A stretch of DNA of 64,000 nt from assembly GCA_948567375.1 (NCBI GenBank), contig OX419759.1, positions 17,018,744 through 17,082,743 on the forward strand, read 5' to 3'. Source of the DNA: Lunularia cruciata (lineage: Eukaryota; Streptophyta; Marchantiopsida; Lunulariales; Lunulariaceae). A program made the translations under genes and the position numbers. The notes beneath the pieces were generated by a model that saw only the letters and a program-made list of their open reading frames with translations, was not told where the DNA came from and did no database searches. Below are positions 33,725 to 45,119 of the stretch, piece by piece; the first letter of the stretch is position 1; each line of letters begins with the position of its first letter.

Positions 33725-35235
33725 TGCCAGGTTGGCATGTATCGGCTTTTCTATGTATATTTTCTGAGGCTTTGGTGATATCTCTCTCAGTGCATACAGG
33801 AGGAGTTATTGAGATCACAGATCCAGAGAGTGAAGACATTGGTACAGTTCAGCGAGATATTCATGGTGACGTCTTAGTGATGGACTATCTTCACACGGTG
33901 TTGTGGGTGGCACAATTGGGGCCAAGGAGAGAGATTGTGTCCTTCAGCGAGCCACACGATTCAGATTGGAGGGCAGACACCTTTTGTGTGTATGGGAGGA
34001 TGGTAGAGTGCGAGTAGTACCACTTCCATCTCAGAGACTGCAATTGGTCCGTCATGCTCATGAGAAGCTATGACATTTTGGAGTAAAGTGTACATATAGC
34101 TTACTCCAGAGTCATTATTGGTGGTGCGGTATGCAGACCAAGGTACAATAGTTTGTTGCTAGATGTGTGGTTTGTGACCAATTTAGAGCATCATTCAATG
34201 CTCCTATGCCACAGTTACACCCATCACCTATCATGGGATTGGGTTATTGTTGGAGTTTGGACTTCGCTGGACCTTTACCATTGACTATGAGACATCATTG
34301 GTATGTTTTGGTGATGGTGGAGCACTTCTCCAAATAGATTGAGTTTGTAGCACTTCCTGACAAGTCCAATGAAGGGATTGCTTACTTGTTCTTGGATATG
34401 GTTCTTAGTCATTTTGGTGCACCAACTGAGGTTTTGATTGATCAGGGTACAGAGTTCTTGGGAGAGTTTCAGGTCTTGTGTGACAAGGCTTTGATTGATC
34501 ATCATACTACCTCCCGAGATCACCCTGAGGCAGATGGCTTAACAGAGAGAGTGGTTTAGACAATGAAGAGAGGATTGTGAAAGTATGGTTTGCAGAGAGG
34601 CCACTTGGGAGATTGGGATCTCTAATTACCTTGGTTGGCCATGGGCTATTGGTTCAGTCGGCAAGCCTCCTTAGCATCCTTCTCTCCTTACTTTCTACTC
34701 TATGGATGAGATCCAAATTTACATGTAGCCATTTGTCAAGATGCTACTATAGTTTTGGATTTGGATGATCCAGATGTATGGATGAGCGCATGTTCTCAAC
34801 GGGCAGAGTTCTTTCAGAGAGTGATGCCGATGGCCTTTGAGAACTTGGCAATTATTCATCATAGAGATACTTTACACTATGCTACCATTCAAGGAGAAGG
34901 TTATAGACCATCAATCCATCAATTTCATCCAGTAGACTATGTATATCTATAGCAAACAGCACCAATGACACTTGATGTTTTGACAGGCTGTACTATCTTG
35001 AGAGTCCGTGAATTTTTTCCATGAGTTGGAAGGACGAGATGGTGTTGTTTGGAAGGATCATGTATGCAATTGTGCGCCATGCCACCTCCCAAACATTGAT
35101 GGTACTATGGATCCAAGCTTGGCACTTGTATATGTTATGTGGCTCTTCTAGTGTGTGATAACTGTTTGAGAGGATGGCATATGGCATGTATGACTCCTCC
35201 CTTCATGGTGGTTCCTCAAAGATAGTGTTTATATC
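33725..35235 (+). pseudogene. Element F integrase and PHD finger, decayed
   Basis: Open from 33667 to 34017, then broken. The integrase core and C-terminal part are readable in pieces, for example DLDDPDVWMSACSQ near 34755. At 35125-35235 the PHD finger is partly kept: MLCGSS, a short deletion, then CDNCLRGWHMAC and TPP, ending in LRCT and a stop. The end of the protein matches the F copy on the minus strand. Confidence 0.75.
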
Positions 35236-35417
35236 TTAGATGTACTTGACTTATAGCTAGTTCATTCTTTATATGGTATAGATTGCAGATAGACGACTAA
35301 CGATAGAGCTCCATTGCACCCGGCCTTCTAATCTTTGCCCATCATAGGGTATACCATATACTTGGAGTAGATGGCTATCTAGAGTTAGAGGGGCCCAACC
35401 ACCAGCTAGGGAGGCAG

Positions 35418-36082
35418 TTGTGGCACTTTAGAGTCTATGTATGACTTATGTGTGAGTTGTGCTTCTATAGTGTATGAGGTTGACAGCAATGTATGTTGTG
35501 TAACGATGTATATACGCACAACAATTGTCATGTCATTTGTAGTGTCACATCTAGATTGCTCTAACACTAGAGTTGAAGTGATAGTAGTTAGAGGTATTTT
35601 AGCAGTTTCCCATAGACTACTTTCCAACGGTCAGATTTTTTATTCGGGGTATTGACTTCATGGTAGGGCCCACCATGACTTTGCATCATTTGCACCATCG
35701 AGTGTGCCATCAGCGGGACCGTTAGGGTTTTAGACCTAGCTCGAGTTCAAGGGTATACTTTTGAAGTGTAGCTCCAAAGAGCACACTTCTTTGATATTGA
35801 GCCTTCGAGTTCTTGGCTATGGGGGACAGAGGCCGGCGAGCATCACCTGGATTCTCTTAGGTAGAGTGGGTGTGGCTTGACTGTAATTAGTGCCTAGTTG
35901 TTGGCAATTTATAGAGTGACAGATCAAGTATTGATTTGAGTTGACTTGACTTGAGAGTTGTAAACAATCTGATTATTGTGGCACTTTAGAGTCTATAAAT
36001 GACTTATGTGTGAGTTGTGCTTCTATAGTGTATGATGTTGATAGCGGTGTTTGTTGTATAGCGATGTATATATGCACGACAA
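35418..36082 (+). repeat. Element F LTR region: 107-bp repeat, 450-bp core, 107-bp repeat
   Basis: A segment TTGTGGCAC...ACAACAA (35418-35524) is followed by a core (35526-35974) and a second copy of the segment (35975-36082) ending CACGACAA. The minus F copy has the same arrangement at 37601-38272. Confidence 0.8.
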
Positions 36083-37263
36083 AGAAGCATTTGCTATAGA
36101 GAGGTGTGAGAGTGCACATGTTCATGTAGAGGAGAGTGAGAGTAGTCTAGCTCAGATGAGGGCTCATGTGGCTTATCTTGGACCCATACTACATACTATT
36201 GCTTGCCATACCCATACTCATCATGAGATGTAGACCTAGACCGATGGCATCCCTATGATAGATGCCACCCATGTGTTACCTCATAGTGTGGAGACTTAGG
36301 GCACTCAAACTAAGTTTAGAGAGAGGCTTTGTCTATTAGGAGAGTATATTCCACGTATCCTCTTCACAAGCTTGCTACGGAAGAAGATTATTATTGTGGA
36401 TGTTACTTGTTTGCAATCATTATGGCTTTGTGGTACTACCAGTTTCAGTGCATGGGAGAGCTGGATGACTAAGCATAATTGGTGCCCTCATACATAGTCC
36501 GGGCCTACAGGGTGGGTAGCATGTCCTAGTGTTAGCCATTTTATCTAGTTCTATTTGTTACACTTTGAGATTATCTTGTGGATAGATCTTACTCCGGGTG
36601 GAATGGAGTGGTTGCTACAAAGCATGTGGCAATGGTCCAAACTCCAAGAAGGAGTTCATACCAGGTCTTGCCTCATGGCCTGTTTGTGTTCTACAGATAT
36701 CCAGCAAGATTTTGAGTTTAGAGGACTTAGAGTTAGATCATATGAGCATCATACTTCATTAAGTTTACCTCTTCGTGATCTTTTGATCCTAGATAGTTAT
36801 GCACTCTCTTATTATAGGAACTATCCACATGGTGCTATCCACCCTACCCACTTTTGTCCTTATGGGGTAGAGAGAGCATCATACAATTGGTCATTTAACC
36901 CTTTGATGAGTACTTTGGACAAATTTGTCCATGATGATAGGCTTGTTCTTAGTTGGGCAGAAGAGGAGTGGACATCTGGTAGACTAAGTTCTTATAGTAG
37001 TGACCAATATTCTATTCTTGCTAGCAGTATCAGGCTTTGAGACTTGGATGAGAGCGAGTGGCCCTATGGTGGTGATTGAGTCCATTTAGGATTCAACATC
37101 ATGTATATCGTAGTAGACTTGAGGACGCAGTAGTAGCACTTAGACACATGGTGCATCTCCCTCACCTCTTCCTCTACCATAATGACAGGTTTAAGTTTTA
37201 TTGGCTCCCCATTTATACACATCTTTTGTTCATTTATCCTCATGTATACATTTATCTTTTATA

Positions 37264-37267
<4 letters not shown>
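36083..37267. other. Unassigned region with an orphan 161-codon frame
   Basis: Lies between the two F copies. A plus-strand frame at 36555-37040 is open for 161 codons but shows no motif I recognise. It could be a remnant of another element or a captured exon. The rest has no features. Confidence 0.3.

Positions 37268-37326
<59 letters not shown>
37266..37326. repeat. (AT)n microsatellite
   Basis: About 60 bp of uninterrupted AT dinucleotides. Confidence 0.98.
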
Positions 37327-37328
<2 letters not shown>

Positions 37329-37329
<1 letters not shown>

Positions 37330-37442
37330 TTTATACTTGTGAAACTCTCATATTTTTGTCTAACTCTCATATTTTCATGTGTTATGTTTATACTTGTGAA
37401 ACTCTCATATTTTTGTCTAACTCTCATATTTTCATGTGTTAT
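37329..37442. repeat. 57-bp exact tandem duplication
   Basis: Units 37329-37385 and 37386-37442 are identical, each starting 'gtttatacttgtg'. Directly follows the AT microsatellite. Confidence 0.97.
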
Positions 37443-37600
37443 ATACTCACTTGTGCCTTGTGCATCAAACTGAGCATCACCTGGCACATATGTGCACCAC
37501 CCACATCACTAGTCACCACACTTAACCAACTTTGGGCGTCACTCAATATCACTCAACACTGACGAGTGCCTACAAGGGCCATCAAGCGGTGCCCAAAACC

Positions 37601-38272
37601 TTGTCGTGCGTATATACATTGCTACACAACATACATCAATGTCAACATCATACACTATAGAAGCACAACTCACACATAAGTCATACATAGACTCTAAAGT
37701 GCCACAATAATCAGATTGCTTACCACTCTCAACTCAACTCAACTCAGATCAGTACTTGATCTTTCCCTCTTTCACTCTATAAACTGCCAACAACTGGGCA
37801 CTGATTACAGTCAAGCCACACCCACTCAAGCATAGAGAATCCAGGTGACGCTTGCCGGCCTCTGTCCACCATAGCCAAGAACTCAAAGGCTCAACATCAA
37901 AGAAGTGAGCTCTCTAGAGCTCACTTCAAAACCATACCCCCTGGACTTGAGCTAGCTCTGAAACCCTAATGGTCCCATTGACGGCACACTCAACGGTGCA
38001 AATGATGCAAAGTGATGGTGGGCCCCACCGTGAAGTCAGTACCCTAAACACAAAATCTGACTGTTGGAAAGTAGTCTCTGAGAAACTGCTGAAATAACTC
38101 TAACTACTATCACTAGAACTCTAGTGTCTGAGCATCTAGATGTGGCACTACAAATGGTGTGACAGTTGTCGTGTGTATATACATCGCTACACAACATACA
38201 TTGTTGTCAACATCATACACTATAGAAGCACAACTCACACATAAGTCATACATAGACTCTAAAGTGCCACAA
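37601..38272 (-). repeat. Element F 3' LTR region
   Basis: The 107-bp segment occurs at 38166-38272 and again at 37601-37707, flanking a 458-bp core that matches 51521-51971. Confidence 0.8.
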
Positions 38273-38285
38273 TCGCCCCCCTAGC
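38273..38285 (-). other. Polypurine tract of element F
   Basis: GCTAGGGGGGCGA on the minus strand, immediately before the LTR segment. The plus copy has an equivalent purine tract. Confidence 0.75.
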
Positions 38286-38440
38286 TGGCGGTTAGGTCCT
38301 TGTAACTCCAAATAGCCATCTACTCTAAGTATAGCGTATACCCTCTAATGGGCAAAGATCAGGAGGCCGGGTGCTATGGAGCCCCATAGTTAGTTGCATG
38401 TCTGCAATCTATACCATATAAAGAATGAACTAGCTATAGG

Positions 38441-39861
38441 TCAAGTACATCTAGGACATAACCACTGTCCCTGAGGAACCACCATGAGGGGAGGAGTCAT
38501 ACATGCCATATGCCATCCTCTCGAACAGCTATCACACACTAACATAGTAGCAGCTCCACCAGAAGAGCCACATAACATACACCTCAAGCCTGCACGTACA
38601 AGTGCCAAGCTTGGGTCCATAGTACCATCAATGTTTGGGAGGTGGCATGGTGCACAATTACGCACATGATCCTTCCAAACAACACCATCACGTCCTTCTA
38701 ACACAAGGACTCCAGATGGCAAAACCTCACACACTCTCAAGATAGTGCGGCTTGTAGAAACATCAAGTGTCATCCGTGCTGTCTGCTGTAGATATACATA
38801 GTTGCTTGGATGAAATCGACGGATCGAGGGTCTATAACCTCTTCCTTGAATGGTAGCATAGCATAAAGTATCTCTATGTTGAGCAATTGCCAAGTTCTCA
38901 AAGGCCATCGGCATCACTCTCCAAAAGATCTTTGCCCATTGAGAACATGCACTCATCCATACATCGGGGTCATCCAAGTCCAAAACTACAGTAGCATCTT
39001 GACAAATGGCTGCAGGTAAATCTGGATCTTGTCCATAGAGTAGAAAGTATGGAGAGAAGGATGCTAAGGAGGCTCTCTGGCTGAACCGATAGCCCATGGC
39101 CAACCAAGGTAATTGGAGATCCCAATCTCCCAAGTGGCCTCTCTGCAAACCATACTTTTGCAATCCTCTCTTCACCGTCTGAACCACTCTCTCTGCTAAG
39201 CCATCTCCCTGAGGGTGATCTCGGGATGTAGTACGATGATCAATCAAAGCCTTGTCACACAAGACCTGAAACTCTCCAAGAACTTTGTACCTTGATTAGT
39301 CAAAACCTCAGCTGGTGCACCAAAATGACTAAGAACTCAATCCAAGAACGAGTAAGTTGTCCCTTCACTAGACTTATTAGGAAGTGCCACCAACTCAATC
39401 CACTTGGAGAAGTGCTCCACCATCACCAAAACATATCGATGATGTCTCACAATCAGCGGTAAAGGTCCGGTGAAGTCCAAACTCCAACGGTAACCCAATC
39501 CCATGATAGGTAATGGGTGTAATTGTGGCGTAGGAGCATTGAATGATGCTCTAACTCGATCACAAACCACACATCTGGCAACAAACTATTGTACCTCGGT
39601 CTGCATACCGCGCCACCAATAATGACTCTAGAGTAAGCTATATGTATGCTTTACTCCAAAATGTCCTAGCTCCTCATGAGCATGATAGTCCAATTGTGGT
39701 CTCTGTGCTAGAAGTGGTACTACTCGTACTCTACTATCTTCCCATACACGCAAAAGGTGTCTGCCCTCCAATGTAAACCGTCTGGCTCGCTGAAGAACAC
39801 GGTCTCTCTCCTTGGCCCCAACTATGCCACCCACAACACCAATGCAAAGATAGTCCATCAC
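38441..39861 (-). pseudogene. Element F integrase with C-terminal PHD finger
   Basis: Fragments: 39861-39628 (zinc-binding part; HAHEELGHFGVKHTYSLL), 39570-39337 (core start; GLGYRWSLDFTGPLPL) and 39262-38441 (core end, DHPQGDGLAERVVQTVKRG, then a C-terminal module). A one-base deletion near 39285 breaks the frame. The last 46 residues (38581-38444) are CMLC...CDSC...WHMAC...CPRC, spacing C-X2-C-X11-C-X2-C-X4-H-X2-C-X14-C-X2-C. This is a C4HC3 PHD finger with the usual Trp before the last Cys pair. PHD fingers bind histone H3 tails. A chromodomain would normally stand here in chromoviruses. Confidence 0.85.
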
Positions 39862-40161
39862 TAAGACATCATCATGAATGTCTCGCTAAACTGTACCAAT
39901 ATCTTCACTCTTTGGATCTGTGACCTCAATAACTTCTCATGTATGCACTGAGAGAGATACCACCAAAGCCTCTGCAAATATACACAAAAAGGCCGATGTA
40001 TGCCAACCTGGCACCATCTCCTCATCTGTCTCACCATGCCAACGTGCTCCGGTCTAATCCTGCTGGCTAGGACATGGGTTTCTACTCAAGCCATCTGCAT
40101 CACGGTTCACCACTCCAGGTCTGTGAACAACCGTGAAATCATACTCTTGTAAAATCAAAGC

Positions 40162-41306
40162 TCATTGTGCAAGCTTCCTTGAAAGCCTTTTGGACTCCAT
40201 CAACCACTTCAGTGGCTGATGATCAGTGATGAGAGTGAAGGGGTTACCAAATAGGTAACATCGGAAATGTGCTACTGCCCAAACTGCTACCAAGCACTCT
40301 CCCTCATATGAACTATACTTCGCCTCTGCTAAATTGTTGGAGTGACTAGCATAGGCCACCACAAACTCCTTCTCCTCATCATCATGTTGGGTGAGCACCG
40401 CTCCAAGCCCCAACATACTCCAATCAGTATGAACCTGAAATGGTTGTTCCTTGATCAGTCTCCTCAAAATAGGAGCAGATGTCAACCTCTCCTTGAGCTC
40501 TACAAAAGCTCTCTCCTGCTCATCTCCCCAATACCACTCTTGTGTAAGCTTGGTCAACTTTGTCAAGGCCTTGGCAATGGCACTAAATCCTCTAACATAG
40601 TGGCAATAGAAGTTCACCAACCCAAGGAATGCTTGCACTCTGCTCACACCCGTAGGCCAAGGAATATGTGCAATAGCTTCCACCTTGGTCTATTGAACAC
40701 CAAGTCCTCCAGGGTAGATAGTGTGACCCAAATACTCAACCTGCTCATGGAAGAACCTACACTTCCCAGGATGTAATTTGAGTCCATGAGATCTCAACCT
40801 CTCAAACACCTCCAACAACTATCTCTCATGCTCCTCCACAGTAGTGTTATAAACCAAAATGTCATCAATAGCACCGAGCAAAATCCAATCCAACTAGGAT
40901 CCTATCCATGATCCTCTGGAACTCAACATGAGCATTTTTTTAACCCAAATGGTAAGAACCTCCACTGATATAACACATCCTTGCCATGAGGATCAATAGC
41001 AAAAAATGTTGTCATGGACTTATCCTCCTCCCTGATCGGCAACTGATGATATCCCGCTTGAAGATCCAAAGTACTAAAGATCTTTGCATGCCTAATCGCA
41101 TCAAAAATCTCCTCCGGTGTAGGCATGGCATACCAATCAGCCCTGGTCTGTTGGTTGATAGGATGGTAATCTCCACACATCCGCCTATTTGTATAGTTGC
41201 TATGCATATCCTTCTTGGCTGGCATCATTGTTGCTGATGCATACTCTCCATGTGAAATCTCCACCAAACTAGCCTCAAAAAGGTCACTACTCCGGCTTTG
41301 AATCAA
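40162..41306 (-). pseudogene. Element F reverse transcriptase and RNase H
   Basis: RT begins in 41306-40923: RRMCGDYHPINQQT, FSTLDLQAGYHQLPI and LYQWRFLPFGLK. A base gain in a T-run at 40936-40942 shifts the frame. The catalytic segment near 40850 is damaged (expected DD-ILVYN; a stop lies beside it). The thumb region and RNase H follow in 40683-40162 (FLGLVNFYCHYVRGFS; VHTDWSMLGLGAVLTQHD; SSYEGECLVAVWAV; LITDHQPLKWLM). Confidence 0.82.
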
Positions 41307-41552
41307 TGTCCTCTCTATATCACTATATTGATAAGGACGTTAGAAAACAGGTGTGTCGCTAGTCAGCTCAATCCGTATACCAGGTCCCTTTAGAGCACCC
41401 AAATCCTTCATATTGAAGGCAAAACAACTCGTGTGACTCCTCAAGAACCTCCAAACCCTCCGTCTTTCCTCTCTAGTAAGCTTGGGTCCAAGATCTGGCT
41501 CCCAAGTATCCTCTGTAACTGTAGTAGGAGTGGAAGACGTACTGACTAACTG

Positions 41553-43017
41553 CTACACTTGGCCCTTGGGAGCAATAGCATCATGCTCTTGACCACTAGA
41601 GGTCCCAACCTCTGTGTGAAAAACTCCCTCCACTCTGATTGCACGCTCCACACGTCCTCTAGCTGCATCCCAAGTGGACCAAGGGTGTAATCCAAGTAGC
41701 CCACGCTCACCTAGATGAACTCCAAGTAGACCACTCTCCCTAGTAGCTACTGGATGTGTCCCAAGAATACCATGTCCACTCGGTCCATCGCCCCCAGCAT
41801 GTGCCTGAATCATCTCAATAGGCACAGGGCTCACAAGTGTTCGAGTGGTGATGCCTATCAAGCACATCCTACGCTGCTCTGCTAAGCCAAGGATCACAAT
41901 CCAGGTCAAACAATTCAGGTCCATAGCCTGACCTAACACTTGACGCTTGGATGCCTCTGATACTACTAGAATAGCGGTAATACCGATGTGAAAACCCATC
42001 ACCTACTCTCTCTCATCAGCGTTGGGCTCCACCAATTGCTGTAACTATGAGTCCCAAACAAGTCCAAGTCCTCCCTCTCAAAAAGCATGAGAGCTTGGGA
42101 AACTCATGAGTGTGGGAAATGCAGCTCTAGGCTGTCCAACTAGGTTCACCACTGCCATAGGTGACCTATCAGCCACTACTACTATCTGAGACTGACGCCC
42201 AACATCCAAAATATCATCAACAAGGATATTGTCAAGTTGCTGAATCCCATCATAAGCACGCTATAGAACCTCTCTAGGTAAGAGGTTCATCCACCAAAGA
42301 TAAAGACGATAAGCCCGTGATCCCACTCTGGCTGCATCTAACAATACAGCAAGTCCCATCCAAGAATGGACCTGATGTGTACTCACCACCACTCTGGTGC
42401 AAGAATCACCCATCAAACAAAGGAACGTTCTTCAAAAGGTAAGTTGGAGAAACAAATTGATGAACCTGGAGATGTTGTAGTATCCGTAACATCTCCCATA
42501 ACACACCAGAACAAGGATCTTGAAGACCCAATCCTCTACCCCCACGTGTTTGTCCCTGACATGGCCATCCAGAAATCACCAAGTGAATAGGCCCATGTCT
42601 CTCTAGGTCATGCACCCCCAATAAGGAAATGTCTCCTGGTAGGGCCTTCTGGTAACCTCTGACTACTGACATTGGTAATAACTCTGGATACCAATAGGCC
42701 AAGTGTGCCACATGATGTAGAGAGACTCACCTAGCAATCTCATCTCTCTCGACATACAAGTACTTGTGTACTCGTATACTTGCCTGTAACACCACAGCTA
42801 GTCCGGTGTTGATCTCACCAAACAACTCTAATAGGCATATCTCCTCTATTGGATATTGCCAAGCAATGAGTGAGGTATCTAGAGGTGTCAAAGCAATCAC
42901 CTTTGGAGGCTCATCCTCACACTCATCTCCTGATGGTACGAAGGCTCCACTCCAAGCCTACTGCACCAACTGATCTGCATGCTGCTACAATGCCTCCTTT
43001 GAACTCCACAATGGAAC
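41553..43017 (-). pseudogene. Element F cytosine-5 DNA methyltransferase-like domain
   Basis: Motif I-like LLELFGEINTGLAVVL lies near 42810-42850, followed by YVERDEIA. Motif IV is HLVISGWPCQGQTRGGRG (Pro-Cys codons at 42559-42564), then LGLQDPCSGVLWEMLRI. Motif VI reads YLLKNVP near 42425 (Lys for the usual Glu). After a frameshift near 42410, a motif VIII-like AARVGSRAY lies at about 42311-42340. Motif X-like VLGQAMDLN lies in the frame 42002-41553. The order and spacing fit a C5 methyltransferase inserted between protease and RT. A TGA after EIA and further stops inactivate it. Methyltransferases inside retroelements have been reported in some algae and dinoflagellates; that is from memory. 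Confidence 0.72.
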
Positions 43018-43401
43018 TATGGTGCCCACATTTTATTTTTTTTCCAAAATAAAGGAAAAGAAGTGTATAGAGAAGTTGGATTGCGCCTGTATGGCCAAAG
43101 AAGACAAAGAAAATTGTCTTCGGGGTGAAACCCAAAGTAAAGTGACTTTGGGTCATAAGGCGAAGTACTCTGAAATGCCGTGTCAGCATACAATACGAAG
43201 TAAATTGTCTTCGGCTCGGGGGGAGCTCAACCTGAGGCAAAGATAGTCTAACAACCTTTCGTTGGGGCAAGAAATTCAAGAAGGGGCCGTTTCAAAATTG
43301 GCAGCTCATATGCGCGAAGGTGGGGTGACAGTGACAGGTGCATGCCGGAGGTGTGATTTCTCGGTAGAAACTCGAAGCGACGGAAGACAAAGAAGTGCAA
43401 C

Positions 43402-43410
43402 TCTATAAAA
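43402..43410 (+). promoter_or_regulatory. TATA-like box of element E
   Basis: CTATAAAAA 21 to 29 bp before ATG 43431; also present in the minus copy. It is rather close to the ATG, so a start site could fall at or just upstream of it. Confidence 0.35.
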
Positions 43411-43430
43411 ATCGAAACTGCAACGACAAA

Positions 43431-45119
43431 ATGTCAAGCAATTTTCCTTTGCCGTTGAGGAGTCATCTTGCAAGTGATCAAGGAAAGGGAAATAGAGTTG
43501 GACTCGTGTTAGTGCGTAAGGGAGAAGTCGAGAGAGAGAAATCAAGAGACCAAAAGAAAGCAGAAGAGATGGGAGGAGGGAAGAAGAACTCCGAATTTGT
43601 AGTGAGAAATCATGCAATTCGGAGATTAGATATAGTAGCAAGGATCAAAGTCTTGAGCCGACTTTGGATCACTTTTCTGGCATGGAACTGGAACATAAGT
43701 TTTCCAGGATTCATGACAAAAATCATCGAGAGTAAATGTCTCGATGGTCCCGAGGAAGAAGGGAAGAGAGGAAATCCGGCTCACTGGACAGAGTCGGATT
43801 GGAGACTTGTACTCGGGAAGGAGGCAGGCTCGGAGCAAGGAGCCACGTTCTTGGGGAAAGGAGAGATAGCCCAAGAAACGCAAGAGATGAGGGATTCCTT
43901 CTCGTCGAAGAGGACAAAGAATGGGTATAAAGTTGAGAGCTATAAAGACCCAGTGAGGAGAGGAATTGTGAGTGCACTAATGGCCCTCCTGAAGCCGGAG
44001 AGAACTACCTATGTGATGAAACACCAAGCGGTGTTCTTTCACAAGTTATTTGCAGGAGAACCAATAAATTGGGCAAGGTGCTTTCACGGAAGAACAAGGC
44101 AGATGGTGTGGAATCTGCGGGATAAGCTGCCTCCACACTACATCGTACTATTTGCAGCACATTTTTACCTCGGGTTAAATCTGCTCAATTTGGCGGAGCG
44201 TAATCGAATGGTGTCTCATTTCCATCCTGATTTGAAAAGAGAAGTTGACGCGGAGGAGCAGCAATACATTGTCCAAATCCGGAGCACGGACGATTACTAC
44301 GCAAAGACAGGGAAGAACGTGGAGGTCATTGAAAGTACCCCGACAAAGAAGAGGACTTGGCAAGCAGAAGCCGAAGAAAACAAGAAACCTCGGAAAATGC
44401 AGAAAAATAACCCGAGGCAAGGAATGGTGGTGATTGAGTCGGAAGATGAAGACTCAAAAGGCGAAGCCGAGCTCAAGACGGAGGACTCGGACCGTGAGGA
44501 GGAACCTGAGCTGACATTGCAAAGTGGAGATACGAGCAGTGACACTGAGGAAGGAGGAGAGATGACATCGGTACCAGCGGCTGAAGAATACAAAGAAGAA
44601 ATGCAAGCCGAAGTAGAAACCAAAGACAATGCGGCGCTGGAAGACGAAGTACCAGTGTGCGAGGAGAAGAAGATCGCAGTACAGCAAGGAATTCGCTCGA
44701 GACGTAAGGCGAAGTGTGAAGCGGGACCGAGTAGAGTGAAGAAAGAGGTAGAAGGAAGCTCGGGCAGTGAGGCATCAATCCCGATACGAAGACTCCAGAG
44801 AAGAAGGCAAGTATCGGGAGAACACGAGGAAAGAAGAGAGACCACTCCGCGAGAGGACGAAGTTGTCAGTAATGGAGTAGATTACCTGCAGATGGTAGTA
44901 TGCCCACTGTTGGTGAAGATGGAGAAGAAGAAGAAGGAGATGCAGTCTACTTATCCAGAGGTAAAGACTGTGTTGCAGGTCTTATCAAGATTGGAAGAAG
45001 AAAACTCGGAGTTGAAGAAGAGTATAACCCGAGGAGAGGAAGAGAGAGAAGTACTGCGAGCGGAAGCAATCGAGAGGAGTCAGGTAATCAAAGACCTGAA
45101 GAGAGAAGTGAGTTATTGA
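43431..45119 (+). CDS. Element E ORF1, gag-like or plant-transposon-domain protein
   Basis: The frame is open from GTG 43395, but the first ATG is 43431, giving 562 residues to the TGA at 45117-45119. The N-terminal half is globular, with ERTTYVMKHQAVFFHKLF, EPINWARCFHGRTRQMVW and FAAHFYLGLNLLNLAER. This pattern recalls the 'putative plant transposon protein' domain found in gag-like regions of plant elements (tentative). The second half is very acidic, low-complexity and ends in a coiled coil. No catalytic domain is seen. The frame is long and nearly undamaged, so this copy may be fairly recent. Confidence 0.7.
   Translation: MSSNFPLPLRSHLASDQGKGNRVGLVLVRKGEVEREKSRDQKKAEEMGGGKKNSEFVVRNHAIRRLDIVARIKVLSRLWITFLAWNWNISFPGFMTKIIESKCLDGPEEEGKRGNPAHWTESDWRLVLGKEAGSEQGATFLGKGEIAQETQEMRDSFSSKRTKNGYKVESYKDPVRRGIVSALMALLKPERTTYVMKHQAVFFHKLFAGEPINWARCFHGRTRQMVWNLRDKLPPHYIVLFAAHFYLGLNLLNLAERNRMVSHFHPDLKREVDAEEQQYIVQIRSTDDYYAKTGKNVEVIESTPTKKRTWQAEAEENKKPRKMQKNNPRQGMVVIESEDEDSKGEAELKTEDSDREEEPELTLQSGDTSSDTEEGGEMTSVPAAEEYKEEMQAEVETKDNAALEDEVPVCEEKKIAVQQGIRSRRKAKCEAGPSRVKKEVEGSSGSEASIPIRRLQRRRQVSGEHEERRETTPREDEVVSNGVDYLQMVVCPLLVKMEKKKKEMQSTYPEVKTVLQVLSRLEEENSELKKSITRGEEEREVLRAEAIERSQVIKDLKREVSY

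Larger units (their letters stand above)
33725..36082 (+). mobile_element. Element F, plus-strand 3' fragment
   Basis: Begins abruptly at the RNase H-integrase spacer and runs through integrase, PHD finger, 3' untranslated part and LTR. It is colinear with the minus-strand F at 37601-40060. Truncated at its 5' side; sequence before 33725 has no match. Confidence 0.8.

Noticed and set aside
37076-37562. ORFs with long Tyr-Ile repeats
   Set aside because: Produced by the (AT)n microsatellite.
42923-43279. 118-codon minus ORF across the E-F junction
   Set aside because: Starts in element E and ends in element F; a chance fusion.
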